Assembly: GCF_014931715.1 (NCBI RefSeq)
Contig: NZ_CP063164.1
Span: forward strand, 434,001 to 498,000
DNA from: Sulfurovum indicum
GTDB taxonomy: Bacteria; Campylobacterota; Campylobacteria; Campylobacterales; Sulfurovaceae
Reading direction: 5' to 3'
Length of the DNA: 64,000 nucleotides
Made by a program: the position numbers and the translations under genes. Positions 28,225 to 36,767 of the stretch are shown one piece after another. The notes under the pieces are model-generated. The model had not been told where the DNA came from. It worked only from the letters and a program-made list of their open reading frames with translations, and ran no database searches. Numbering within the stretch: position 1 is the stretch's first letter; the number at the start of each line of letters is the position of its first letter.

Positions 28225-28255
28225 CTAACGACCATTGACTAATGGCTGTCGACTA
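28225..28255. repeat. Heptamer array (CGACCAT/TGACTAA)
   Basis: CTAACGA CCATTGA CTAATGG CTGTCGA CTA. It lies between cysD and the four-helix-bundle gene and supplies the cysD stop codon (TAG on the minus strand at 28253-28255). Confidence 0.7.
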
Positions 28256-29167
28256 AAAATAGCCTTCAATTTTTTTCAGTTCCATTGCACCTTCCTGGTC
28301 CTTGTCAATAAGACGTCCCTCTCTTTCAGAACTTGTCGAGAGCAGCATCTCACGGATGATCTCAGGCAGCGTGGTGGCTGTGGAGTTGATAGCACCGGTG
28401 AGGGGGTAGCATCCGAGGGTTCTGAAGCGTACCATCTCTTTTTTCGCTTTTTTACGAAGTTCCTCAGGCATTCTTTCATCATCTACCATTATTTTGGTAC
28501 CTTCATACTCTACCACATCACGCTCTTTGGCGAAGTAGAGGGAAGGAATGGGGATGCTTTCCAGGTAAATGTACTGCCATACATCAAGCTCGGTCCAGTT
28601 ACTGATAGGGAAGACTCGGACACTTTCTCCTTTGTCAATACGGGTGTTATAGATATTCCAGAGTTCTGGACGCTGGTTCTTTGGGTCCCATCGGTGGTGT
28701 TTGTCTCTGAAGGAGAAGATCCTCTCTTTGGCACGGCTCTTTTCCTCATCACGTCTTGCTCCTCCTATGACGGCGTCATAGCCGCCTGCATTGAGGGCCT
28801 GTTTGAGCCCCTCTGTTTTCATAATGTCGGTGTGGACTTTGGAACCGTGTTCAAAAGGGGAGATATTCATCTCTTTCCCCTTGGGGTTGGAGTGGACTAC
28901 AAGGTCAAAGCCAAGCTCTTTGGCACGCTGATCTCTGAACTCGATCATCTCACGGAATTTCCAAAGGGTATCTACATGAAGCATAGGAAAGGGTGGTTTG
29001 CCCGGAGCAAAGGCTTTCATGGCAAGATGGAGCATAACCGAAGAGTCTTTGCCTACGGAGTACATCATTACAGGATTGGTGAACTCTGCTGCCACCTCAC
29101 GCAGGATATGGATGGACTCAGCTTCGAGCTGTTTGAGATGGGTCAGGCGTGCTTGATCAATTTTCAT
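28253..29167 (-). CDS. cysD: Sulfate adenylyltransferase catalytic subunit
   Basis: PP-loop ATP pyrophosphatase that forms APS from sulfate and ATP, driven by CysN GTP hydrolysis. The 304 residues include SVGKDSSVM (37-45), [28 protein letters not shown] and [12 protein letters not shown], all standard for CysD. The ATG uses GAGGAAT overlapping the epimerase stop 3 bases away, so cysD belongs to the ugd-epimerase-cys transcript. A heptamer array reaches into its stop codon at the 3' end. A long antisense open frame over it is a reading-frame shadow. Confidence 0.96.
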   Translation of the reverse strand: MKIDQARLTHLKQLEAESIHILREVAAEFTNPVMMYSVGKDSSVMLHLAMKAFAPGKPPFPMLHVDTLWKFREMIEFRDQRAKELGFDLVVHSNPKGKEMNISPFEHGSKVHTDIMKTEGLKQALNAGGYDAVIGGARRDEEKSRAKERIFSFRDKHHRWDPKNQRPELWNIYNTRIDKGESVRVFPISNWTELDVWQYIYLESIPIPSLYFAKERDVVEYEGTKIMVDDERMPEELRKKAKKEMVRFRTLGCYPLTGAINSTATTLPEIIREMLLSTSSEREGRLIDKDQEGAMELKKIEGYF

Positions 29168-29170
29168 ATG

Positions 29171-30223
29171 TTATTCCTCATAAAAAGTTCTATACCATGT
29201 CACAAACTTACTGATCCCGTCAGAAAGTTTGGTATCAGGTCTATAGTCAAAGTCTTTCATCAGACCGCTTACATCAGCATAAGTAGAAACCACATCTCCA
29301 TCCTGCATTGGCAAAAAGTTCTTCTCTGCTTTTTTCCCCAGGGCATTCTCCAGTGTTTCAATGAACTCCATTAAAGCCACAGGAGCATTGTTTCCAATGT
29401 TATAGAGGCGATATGGGGCTGATGAACTTTCCGGTGCAGGGTTTTGGGCATTCCAGTCCGGATCGGGAGCGGATGGATGATCTATGACTTGTACAATGCC
29501 ATTGACAATGTCGTCAATATAGGTAAAGTCACGGCTCATTTTCCCATGGTTGAATACTTTGATAGGTCTGTCATTTAAAATGGCGTCTGTAAAAAGCATA
29601 GGTGCCATATCTGGTCTCCCCCATGGTCCATAGACGGTAAAAAAGCGCAGTCCTGTAGTCTGAATACCATAAAGGTGTGCATAGGTGTGTGCCATCATCT
29701 CATTTGATTTTTTGGTAGCAGCATAAAGGCTTACAGGATGATCAGTATGGTTAGAGGTCTTAAAGGGCTGTGATCTGTTCAATCCATACACTGATGAGCT
29801 TGAAGCGTATGATAAATTCTTAACACCGTTATGGCGACAACCTTCCAGGATATTCATAAAGCCTGCAATGTTACTCTCTATGTAGGCATGGGGTTTTTCC
29901 AAAGAGTAGCGGACACCTGCCTGTGCTGCCAGGTGCATCACTGCATCGAACTTTTCTTCTTGAAAAAGTTTTTCCATTCCTTCACGGTCCGAAAGATCAA
30001 GTTTAATGAATTTATGCTTTGGGTATTTGGTTGAAACAGTAAAGCTGTTCTCTTCTATATTTTCTCTGGCTATACCAAGTTCATTAAGGCGGCCATATTT
30101 TAAATTGACATCATAATAGTCATTGATATTATCAAGCCCTGTCACTTCATCGCCACGTTCCAGCAGCTTTTTGGCTAAATGAAAGCCAATGAAGCCAGCT
30201 GTGCCTGTTACTAAGATTTTCAC
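29171..30223 (-). CDS. NAD-dependent epimerase, probable UDP-glucuronate 4-epimerase
   Basis: An extended SDR enzyme of 350 residues: NAD-binding GTAGFIGFHLAKKL (7-20), DNINDYYDVNLKYGRL, which is typical of UDP-glucuronate epimerases, SSSSVYG (catalytic Ser region), YAATKKSNE (the Y-x3-K pair) and TVYGPWGRPDMAP. It would interconvert UDP-glucuronate and UDP-galacturonate, which fits the ugd gene 12 bases upstream. It starts with GTG, AAGGA 9-10 bases ahead. UDP-glucose 4-epimerase is less likely given the N-terminal and GRPDMAP motifs. Confidence 0.88.
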   Translation of the reverse strand: MKILVTGTAGFIGFHLAKKLLERGDEVTGLDNINDYYDVNLKYGRLNELGIARENIEENSFTVSTKYPKHKFIKLDLSDREGMEKLFQEEKFDAVMHLAAQAGVRYSLEKPHAYIESNIAGFMNILEGCRHNGVKNLSYASSSSVYGLNRSQPFKTSNHTDHPVSLYAATKKSNEMMAHTYAHLYGIQTTGLRFFTVYGPWGRPDMAPMLFTDAILNDRPIKVFNHGKMSRDFTYIDDIVNGIVQVIDHPSAPDPDWNAQNPAPESSSAPYRLYNIGNNAPVALMEFIETLENALGKKAEKNFLPMQDGDVVSTYADVSGLMKDFDYRPDTKLSDGISKFVTWYRTFYEE

Positions 30224-30235
30224 TTTTTTCGTTCC

Positions 30236-31450
30236 TTAACTGTCACTGTTAAATATATCTCTGGTGTAGACTTTGTTCTCAACGTCTTTTAACTTCCCGG
30301 AAAGTCTGTTTGCCACGATGACATCTGATACTTTCTTGAACTCATCCAGGTCTTTGATGACTCTTGAATGGAAGAATTCATCTTCTTCCAATACAGGTTC
30401 ATATACAACTACCTGTATCCCTTTTGCTTTGATACGTTTCATGATCCCCTGGATAGCAGAAGCTCTGAAGTTGTCTGAACCAGCTTTCATGACAAGACGG
30501 TAGATACCGACTGTTCCGCTTGGAGATACTGATTCCTGATCCGTGATTCGTGACTGGAGTTTTTTGATGATCTGGTCTGCTATGAAGTCTTTTCTCGTGC
30601 TGTTCGCATCGACAATGGCACGGATGATATTGCTTGGAACATTCTGATAGTTGGCAAGCAGCTGTTTGGTGTCTTTTGGCAGGCAGTAGCCGCCATACCC
30701 AAACGAAGGGTTGTTGTAATGTGAACCGATACGCGGGTCCAGTCCAACTCCCTCAATAATCTGGCGGGTATTCAGCCCGTGTGATTCTGCATAGGAGTCA
30801 AGCTCATTGAAAAAAGCAACTCTCATGGCAAGATAGGTGTTGGAAAAAAGTTTGATGGCTTCTGCTTCGGTACTGTCGGTAAAGAGCACGGGTATATCTT
30901 TCTTAATGGCACCTTCAGCCAATAGCTTTGCAAAAGTCCCGGCACGTTCGGATTTTTCACCTACGATGATTCGTGAGGGATAAAGGTTGTCATGCAGTGC
31001 TTTACCCTCTCTGAGGAACTCCGGAGAGAAGATGATGTTCTCTGTGCCAAATTTCTCTTTGATGGATCTTGTATAGCCAACGGGAACGGTTGATTTTATG
31101 ACTATAACTGCATCAGGGTTGATATTTAGAACATCTTCAATGACGGCTTCAACCGACCGTGTATTGAAATAGTTTGTTTCAGGGTCATAATCCGTTGGGG
31201 TGGAGACAATGACAAAATCTGCTGCACAGTAAGCTTCCTCTTTCTCAAGCGTAGCTCTAAAGTTCAACGGCTTTTCACGCAGATATGCCTCAATCTCGGC
31301 ATCTTCTATGGGAGAGACTTTGTTGTTAAGCATCTCTATCTTTTCAGGGATGATGTCGAGTGCCACTACTTCATTGTGCTGTGCCAGTAAAAGACCATTG
31401 GATAGACCAACATAACCGGTTCCTGCTATTGCTATTTTACAGTGTGACAT
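30236..31450 (-). CDS. ugd: UDP-glucose 6-dehydrogenase
   Basis: Oxidises UDP-glucose to UDP-glucuronate using two NAD+. The 404 residues show [15 protein letters not shown] (10-24), [35 protein letters not shown] and the catalytic Cys256 in [14 protein letters not shown]. Between the central helix and the C-terminal UDP-binding domain, residues 299-311 ([13 protein letters not shown]) are largely encoded by a heptamer array (30528-30557). It interrupts a usually short hinge just before [19 protein letters not shown]. It is the first gene of the minus-strand uronate and sulfate-activation run. Confidence 0.95.
   Translation of the reverse strand: MSHCKIAIAGTGYVGLSNGLLLAQHNEVVALDIIPEKIEMLNNKVSPIEDAEIEAYLREKPLNFRATLEKEEAYCAADFVIVSTPTDYDPETNYFNTRSVEAVIEDVLNINPDAVIVIKSTVPVGYTRSIKEKFGTENIIFSPEFLREGKALHDNLYPSRIIVGEKSERAGTFAKLLAEGAIKKDIPVLFTDSTEAEAIKLFSNTYLAMRVAFFNELDSYAESHGLNTRQIIEGVGLDPRIGSHYNNPSFGYGGYCLPKDTKQLLANYQNVPSNIIRAIVDANSTRKDFIADQIIKKLQSRITDQESVSPSGTVGIYRLVMKAGSDNFRASAIQGIMKRIKAKGIQVVVYEPVLEEDEFFHSRVIKDLDEFKKVSDVIVANRLSGKLKDVENKVYTRDIFNSDS
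30528..30557. repeat. Heptamer array inside ugd
   Basis: On the coding strand AGTCACG AATCACG GATCAGG AATCAGT, four 7-bp units translated in frame as part of a 13-residue insert in UDP-glucose dehydrogenase. Confidence 0.75.
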
Positions 31451-31571
31451 AGATGCCTTTGGGTCTGGAATAGTTTTACATCAATTAAAGAACTTAACTA
31501 TGCAGATACTATTTTAACATTTATAATATGAAACCTAATTTGTTCTGATGTTTTTTATATTGCATATAGGG

Positions 31572-31577
31572 TATAAT
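31572..31577 (+). promoter_or_regulatory. msbA -10 box
   Basis: TATAAT preceded by GG and a T-rich stretch, 36 bases before the proposed GTG start of the ABC transporter gene. Confidence 0.5.
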
Positions 31578-31613
31578 CACAGAATTAATTATAGTTTCAA
31601 GGAAAATTTGAAC

Positions 31614-33320
31614 GTGAAACAGCTATTTAAATATTTCTTCCCATATATGAAGGAGTATAAACGAGAATTTATTTTTGCTATATTTGGAATGATAGCAGTG
31701 GCAGCCGGTACAACAGGCTCGGCACACTTGCTCAAACCTGTATTGGACGAGGTGTTCATCAACAAAGACAGGGAAATGCTTACCTTGATCCCTTTGGCAA
31801 TTATCGGGGTATTCCTGCTCAAGTCTGCAGGTAAATATGTGCAAACCTACTATACGATCTATATAGGCAATGATATTATTCGCAAGATACGCAATAAACT
31901 TTCGATGCACCTGATGTATCAGGATATGGCTTACCTGAACAAAATGCGCAGCGGAGAGCTTCTAAGCCGTACAACCAATGATATAGCACGTATCCGGAAT
32001 GTAGTATCCACGCTTATTCCGAGTGTATTGATCAATGCGATGCTGATCGTATCACTGACAGGATATGTGATCTACCAGAATCCAAAATTGGCTTTTTATT
32101 TTCTGGTAGTGATGCCATTGGCACTGTTACCATTGCAAATGCTGGCGAAGAAGATGAAAAAGTACTCAAGACGCTCACAGGAGAGTGCGGCAGATCTTAC
32201 CTCCAGGCTTACAGAGATATTCAACAATATCGAGATCATCAAGTCCAATTCGTCCCAACAATATGAAGCGCGTAAGTTCAGTAATGAGAATATGAATTTC
32301 TTCAAGCTTACCATGAAGCAGAGCAAGACCAATGCTCTGGTCAGCCCGGTATTGGAGCTTTTCGGTTCTGTCGCGATCGCAGTTGCGATCTACATCGGGG
32401 CAAATGAAGTGATCGATGGAGAGATGACAGTGGGAAGCTTCTTTGCATTTATGACAGCGCTCTTTATGCTCTATGATCCCATAAAAAAGTTCTCAAATAT
32501 TCATAATAAGATGCAGGATGCCATTGCTGCGACAGAACGGATTGACGAACTTTTCCGGACACAGTCCAAAATTGTTTCTGGCTCTAAAGTATTGGAGCAT
32601 ATAGACTCTATCCGGTTTGAGGATGTTTCGTTGAAATATGATGATAAAACAGCACTTGAACATATCAATATCAATGCAGCCAAAGGGAAAGTGTATGCAT
32701 TGGTAGGGGACAGCGGGGCAGGCAAGAGCAGTCTGGTAAACCTTCTGGTGCGTTTTTATGATACGACTTCGGGGACGATCTATGTCAACAGTGATGATAT
32801 CAAAGACTATACCCTGCAATCACTGCATAAAAAGATCGCATTTGTGACCCAGCGTATTTTTATTTTTCAGGATACTATAGCCCAGAATGTTGCCTACGGA
32901 GAGGAGATAGTAGAGGAGCGGGTGATAACTGCGCTTAAACGTGCATATGCCTGGGATTTTGTCCAGGCACTGCCCAAGGGTATAGAAACAGTGCTTGATG
33001 AGTTTGGGACCAACCTGAGCGGAGGGCAGCGCCAGCGTATTGCTCTGGCACGTGCACTCTATAAAGATCCGGATGTACTTATCCTTGACGAAGCGACCTC
33101 GGCACTGGATAATAAAAGTGAACAGGCTATCAAAAAGGCACTTGAAGGACTAAAAAGCGAAATGATCACTTTTATTGTGGCACACCGTCTTACCACTATT
33201 GAAGATGCTGATGAAATACTTGTATTCAAAGAGGGGAAAATAGAGAACAGAGGTACCTATGAAAGACTTTTGGAGACCTCTGAGGAGTTTAGAAAATTGG
33301 CACAGAAAAACAGTCCCTGA
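31614..33320 (+). CDS. msbA: Lipid A export ABC transporter (MsbA-like)
   Basis: Half-size ABC exporter, 568 residues from the proposed GTG. Six membrane spans occupy about 1-320, followed by the ATPase domain: Walker A GDSGAGKSS, Q-loop FVTQRIFIF, signature LSGGQRQR, Walker B VLILDEATSALD and the switch His in VAHRLTT. It would flip lipid A-core or another lipid across the inner membrane. I prefer GTG at 31614 (giving MKQLFKYF) over the ATG at 31548; AAGGA at 31599-31603 supports a start at 31608 (TTG) or 31614. It stands alone between ugd and galU, near other envelope genes. Confidence 0.88.
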   Translation: MKQLFKYFFPYMKEYKREFIFAIFGMIAVAAGTTGSAHLLKPVLDEVFINKDREMLTLIPLAIIGVFLLKSAGKYVQTYYTIYIGNDIIRKIRNKLSMHLMYQDMAYLNKMRSGELLSRTTNDIARIRNVVSTLIPSVLINAMLIVSLTGYVIYQNPKLAFYFLVVMPLALLPLQMLAKKMKKYSRRSQESAADLTSRLTEIFNNIEIIKSNSSQQYEARKFSNENMNFFKLTMKQSKTNALVSPVLELFGSVAIAVAIYIGANEVIDGEMTVGSFFAFMTALFMLYDPIKKFSNIHNKMQDAIAATERIDELFRTQSKIVSGSKVLEHIDSIRFEDVSLKYDDKTALEHININAAKGKVYALVGDSGAGKSSLVNLLVRFYDTTSGTIYVNSDDIKDYTLQSLHKKIAFVTQRIFIFQDTIAQNVAYGEEIVEERVITALKRAYAWDFVQALPKGIETVLDEFGTNLSGGQRQRIALARALYKDPDVLILDEATSALDNKSEQAIKKALEGLKSEMITFIVAHRLTTIEDADEILVFKEGKIENRGTYERLLETSEEFRKLAQKNSP

Positions 33321-33329
33321 TACAGTGTT

Positions 33330-34160
33330 CTATTGGAATGTTTTTTCATAGAAGTAGTTCGTAGCTTCTACAAACCCTTCTACAGAACCGCAGTCAAAAC
33401 GTCTTCCTTTAAATTTATAGGCGATCACTTTACCCTGTTTTGCCTGTTCAAGCAGGGCATCGGTGATCTGTATCTCACCGCCTTTCCCCGGCTCGGTATT
33501 TCTGAGAATGTCAAAAATATCAGGCGTAAGGATGTACCGTCCGATGATCGCCATATTGGTCGGGGCATCTTTTGGATCGGGTTTTTCTACCATGTTCGTG
33601 ACCCTGTAGGTATCGTCCGTATTGTCAACCAGTTTGCCTGCAATGACACCGTATTTGTTGGTTTGGTCCATGGGAACCTCTTCAATGGCCACAATGGAGC
33701 ATTGGTACTTTTCATATACTTCTGTCATTTGCTTCAGTACAGAATCATTTCCGTTATTCTCACAGAGGTCATCTGCCAGGATAACTGCAAAAGGTTCATT
33801 GCCGATAAGGGTTTCGCCTGTGAGAATAGCATGGCCGAGACCTTTCATCTGCAGTTGTCTGGTATAGGAGAAAGTACATTGGCTGATCAATGACCTGATC
33901 TCATCAAGAAGCGGTTCTTTGGATGTGCCTTTGATCTGGTGTTCCAGCTCATAAGAGATATCAAAATGGTCTTCTATCGCACGTTTTCCCCGTCCGGTAA
34001 CTACGGCCATAGTATTGATACCCGCCTCTAATGCTTCCTCTACACCGTATTGGATCAATGGTTTGGTAAGAACGGGAAGCATCTCTTTGGGAGTTGCTTT
34101 GGTCGCGGGGAGGAAACGTGTACCGTATCCTGCTGCAGGGAAAAGACATTTTGTGATCAA
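33330..34160 (-). CDS. galU: UTP-glucose-1-phosphate uridylyltransferase
   Basis: Makes UDP-glucose, the substrate of Ugd encoded nearby. The 276 residues show FPAAGYGTRFLPATKATPKEM (8-28, the nucleotide loop, with Lys after T-P), MKGLGHAILTGE, VILADDL (metal Asp), VEKPDP, GRYIL and KGRRFDCGSVEGFVEA. The start is TTG with AGGAG 5-6 bases ahead. Its ribosome site can pair with an upstream GCTCC (see the separate entry). It converges on msbA. Confidence 0.95.
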   Translation of the reverse strand: MITKCLFPAAGYGTRFLPATKATPKEMLPVLTKPLIQYGVEEALEAGINTMAVVTGRGKRAIEDHFDISYELEHQIKGTSKEPLLDEIRSLISQCTFSYTRQLQMKGLGHAILTGETLIGNEPFAVILADDLCENNGNDSVLKQMTEVYEKYQCSIVAIEEVPMDQTNKYGVIAGKLVDNTDDTYRVTNMVEKPDPKDAPTNMAIIGRYILTPDIFDILRNTEPGKGGEIQITDALLEQAKQGKVIAYKFKGRRFDCGSVEGFVEATNYFYEKTFQ

Positions 34161-34164
34161 GATA

Positions 34165-34223
34165 GCTCCTTGGTGGAGCGGTCGTTGTTAACTTGTATAT
34201 TGCTTATTGTCATACTGTGCTCC
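34165..34223 (-). promoter_or_regulatory. galU leader with SD-sequestering hairpin option
   Basis: Reading toward galU: GGAGC (34223-34219), then GCTCC (34179-34175), then GGAGC (34169-34165), which contains the ribosome-binding site 5 bases before TTG. The middle GCTCC can pair with either copy, so the leader could toggle between hiding and exposing the ribosome site. Confidence 0.4.
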
Positions 34224-34238
34224 GTTGTGATTGGAAGT

Positions 34239-34244
34239 ATTATA
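34239..34244 (-). promoter_or_regulatory. galU -10 box
   Basis: TATAAT on the minus strand, preceded by TTTTTTG. It gives a 5' leader of roughly 70 bases before the TTG start. Confidence 0.5.
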
Positions 34245-34355
34245 ACAAAAAAGTAATTAGTGACAGTGATAATAAAAGTAAAAGTTAAGTTTTAAAGAGG
34301 GGGTATGGAATATACATTATAGTTTGAAGCAGTTGGCCGGATGTATGTTTTACTT

Positions 34356-34364
34356 TGCTACAAT
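34356..34364 (+). promoter_or_regulatory. Extended -10 close to small-protein start
   Basis: TGCTACAAT is an extended -10, 7 bases upstream of the ATG at 34371. If used, the transcript would start at or next to the start codon, meaning a leaderless mRNA. Confidence 0.4.
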
Positions 34365-34370
34365 GCGTTC

Positions 34371-34631
34371 ATGAATGAAACAGTATTTTACAAATATCTA
34401 TGTCTGCTGCCTAATGGCGCCAATGATGTAACGTACAAAAACAGACGTTATCTGCTTCGTAAAGAGGCGCTGCTTGATGGGAGACTCATCAAGATCTATG
34501 CAGAAGAGCTTGGCGGAAACGATATGGTCAGCGGGAACTACTATGTAACAGTTAAAGGGGGTATGCTCAAGCCTTGTGAAATGAGTGATGCAAAAGTGAT
34601 AGACTTTGTACTTAATGCTGTACCTGTTTAA
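34371..34631 (+). CDS. Small protein of unknown function
   Basis: An 86-residue soluble protein that I do not recognise. It has no signal peptide or membrane segment. It contains YKYLCLLPNGANDVTYKN, RRYLLRKEALLDGR and YYVTVKGGMLKP, suggesting a compact alpha/beta domain. I chose the ATG at 34371 over that at 34341 because the latter has no ribosome site and lies in the promoter. No ribosome site precedes 34371 either, and an extended -10 lies 7 bases upstream, so it may be translated leaderless. It overlaps the convergent DUF3108 gene by 20 bases. Balanced amino-acid use argues that it is real. Confidence 0.6.
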   Translation: MNETVFYKYLCLLPNGANDVTYKNRRYLLRKEALLDGRLIKIYAEELGGNDMVSGNYYVTVKGGMLKPCEMSDAKVIDFVLNAVPV

Positions 34632-35370
34632 TGCGTTCGGCAACAAGGTCGCCAAACATGATAAGATCTTTCAGTACAGCTTTTTGTGTAATACCATCCT
34701 TGTCTACCGCCAGCATCAGCTCTCCTCTGTTGCTGGAAAAGATTTTTTGATGAATGATCGCTGTAAGGTACCAGTACGGTCCTTCTCCTAATGCTTCTTT
34801 GTAATATTTTAATGCTTTTTTGTCCGGCAGGACTATTTCAACCAAACCCTTTTGCCGTTCTGCACCGACAGCATGAAAACGGTAATGACCCGGTTTGTTT
34901 TTATGGGCGATCAGGCGACCGATGTTGAAATAGAGAGTCAGAAGATCATCAGTAGCAAAAAAATCCAGTACTTCTTCTCCTTTTTTGGTTACTTTTCCCT
35001 CCTTCTTGCTGTAAAAGCTCTTATAGACTTTTTTCTTTCTATGGTCGATACGGTAATGTTTATAGTGGTATTTACTCCCGTAACTTTTTATAACTTCATA
35101 ACTTTCAGCCATGAAACGCCCGTTTCTGATATATCCTGTACTGACATGTTTTTCATGTCTGTTGCGTGAGAGTGTTTTTGCAAATCCCGTTGCATAGGCT
35201 TCTATATCTATACGATAGTGTTGTTTTCGGGTAGTGAGTTTGGCATGGGCGATACCGAGTTTTCCCAAAAATCCAAAACGCACTGCATAGGTCACCTCCA
35301 GTGTTTTTGCCTCGGCGGTTTGTAGAGAGAGTATCAGCAGAAAGATTATGCATAAAAATAGTTGTTTCAT
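34612..35370 (-). CDS. DUF3108 periplasmic protein
   Basis: A 252-residue exported protein: signal peptide (MKQLFLCIIFLLILSLQTAEA), then a lipocalin-like beta-rich body with EVTYAVRFGFLGKLGIA, the KTLSRNRHEKH region, and DDLLTLYFNIGR. DUF3108 proteins are of unknown function and occur in the envelope of Gram-negative bacteria. AAGGA precedes the ATG. It diverges from the mechanosensitive channel gene and overlaps the small protein at its 3' end. Confidence 0.8.
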   Translation of the reverse strand: MKQLFLCIIFLLILSLQTAEAKTLEVTYAVRFGFLGKLGIAHAKLTTRKQHYRIDIEAYATGFAKTLSRNRHEKHVSTGYIRNGRFMAESYEVIKSYGSKYHYKHYRIDHRKKKVYKSFYSKKEGKVTKKGEEVLDFFATDDLLTLYFNIGRLIAHKNKPGHYRFHAVGAERQKGLVEIVLPDKKALKYYKEALGEGPYWYLTAIIHQKIFSSNRGELMLAVDKDGITQKAVLKDLIMFGDLVAERIKQVQH

Positions 35371-35402
35371 CGTACCAGGTTCCTTATTGGGTTATATTTT
35401 AC

Positions 35403-35408
35403 TATAAT
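35403..35408 (+). promoter_or_regulatory. mscS-family gene -10 box
   Basis: TATAAT in TTTTACTATAATATCGC, 28 bases before the channel ATG at 35437. Confidence 0.5.
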
Positions 35409-35436
35409 ATCGCAAAGAAAACGTGAAGGAACTTTT

Positions 35437-36621
35437 ATGGATGCCAATACAAGTGTGGAGCAGAATATGACACAGGTACTCAATGTCATTGATGACCTTG
35501 ATATGGGGTTGGCTCAGGAGATACAGGATTTGCTGACACCTCTGTATATTTCAAAATACGGTCAGTTTTTTCAGCAGACGGTTTTTGGGATTCCCTTTGC
35601 CAATTTGGTTTTGGCAGTATTTGTCTTTCTTTTTGTTTTGCTTTTGCGCAAGTTCTTTACGTATATTGTGTTGTCATTTTTACAAAGAGTTGCCAAACGT
35701 TCAGATACATTTTATGATGACCGTATTATCTCTGCACTGAAAGATCCTTTGCGCTTTGGCTTTATTGTGATAGGGCTGCATTTTTTCTTCCTTCTTGTTT
35801 TTATGGAAACGGACTTTGTAAAGAATGTACTTAATACACTGCTTATCTATACACTGTTTTGGGCAATTCTTTCTGTAACCGAGGCGTTGAGAGAGCTCCT
35901 TTATGGCTTAACTTCAAAATTCAACCCTGACCTCTCAAAAGAGATGGGCAACTTTATTCTGACAATTTTGAAGATCTTCATCGGGGGTATAGGGTTGGCG
36001 GCCATTCTTCAGGTATGGGGTATTAATGTGACTGCACTTATTGCCTCTTTAGGACTGGGTGGTCTTGCTTTTGCATTGGCAGCCAAAGATACTGCATCCA
36101 ATCTTTTTGGTTCATTCGCTTTGCTTGCAGACAAGTCTATTCGTATCGGAGAGTGGGTGAAAGTAGGCGGTGTGGAAGGGGTGGTTGAAGATGTCGGGAT
36201 GCGTACGACCAAGATCCGCTCTTTCCAAAAGACACTTATTACTGTACCCAATCAACTGGTTGCCAATCAACCCATCGAAAATTTTTCGCGCCGCGGCATA
36301 CGCCGTATCAAAATGCATATTGGACTCACTTACGGCACAAGTTCCGAGCAGATCGTAAACATCAAGAATGATATTGAAACGATGCTGCGTGAACATGAGG
36401 GTATCTCACAGAAAGATTCTCTTATGGTCTATTTTGACTCTTTTGGAGACTCCTCACTCAATATTTTCATCTATACTTTTACTGCTACTGCGAACTGGGA
36501 AAAATACCTTGAAACCAGAGAGGATATCCATATCAGGATCATGAAGATAGTTGAAAAGAACGGTTCAGGTTTTGCATTCCCTTCCCAAAGTATTTATGTT
36601 GAATCACTTCCGAATCCATAG
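35437..36621 (+). CDS. MscS-family mechanosensitive ion channel
   Basis: A 394-residue inner-membrane protein. Membrane spans lie at about 50-75, 95-120, 130-150 and 175-205, then the pore helix with ALIASLGLGGLAFALAAKDT, and the cytoplasmic MscS beta domain with GGVEGVVEDVGMRTTKIRSF and TVPNQLVANQPIENFSRR. It would open under membrane tension to release solutes on osmotic downshock. AAGGA lies 6 bases before the ATG at 35437; I reject the longer in-frame start at 35362, which overlaps the divergent gene. Single-gene unit. Confidence 0.93.
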   Translation: MDANTSVEQNMTQVLNVIDDLDMGLAQEIQDLLTPLYISKYGQFFQQTVFGIPFANLVLAVFVFLFVLLLRKFFTYIVLSFLQRVAKRSDTFYDDRIISALKDPLRFGFIVIGLHFFFLLVFMETDFVKNVLNTLLIYTLFWAILSVTEALRELLYGLTSKFNPDLSKEMGNFILTILKIFIGGIGLAAILQVWGINVTALIASLGLGGLAFALAAKDTASNLFGSFALLADKSIRIGEWVKVGGVEGVVEDVGMRTTKIRSFQKTLITVPNQLVANQPIENFSRRGIRRIKMHIGLTYGTSSEQIVNIKNDIETMLREHEGISQKDSLMVYFDSFGDSSLNIFIYTFTATANWEKYLETREDIHIRIMKIVEKNGSGFAFPSQSIYVESLPNP

Positions 36622-36693
36622 GCTGTTGTGCCTCCTGCCTTTTTTCGGTATACAGTCCGATGAGTCTCTGTGCACCTGCTTAAAATAATATGC

Positions 36694-36699
36694 TATAAT
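36694..36699 (+). promoter_or_regulatory. der -10 box
   Basis: TGCTATAAT (extended -10), 69 bases before the der ATG. Confidence 0.55.
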
Positions 36700-36722
36700 A
36701 CGCACAATACTATTTACCTTCG

Positions 36723-36744
36723 TTCCATTTCTCCAGAGATGGAA
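36723..36744 (+). repeat. Palindrome in der leader
   Basis: TTCCATTTCT-CC-AGAGATGGAA can form a 10-bp stem with one G-U pair in the 5' leader, 24 bases before the der ATG. It could be a leader hairpin or a DNA operator; nothing more can be said. Confidence 0.4.
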
Positions 36745-36767
36745 TGCATACAGAAAGATTTTAATCC

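Noticed and set aside
28235-29374. 379-residue open frame on the plus strand over cysD
   Set aside because: It is antisense to a fully conserved cysD, has no domain I can recognise and no ribosome site; it is a codon-composition shadow.
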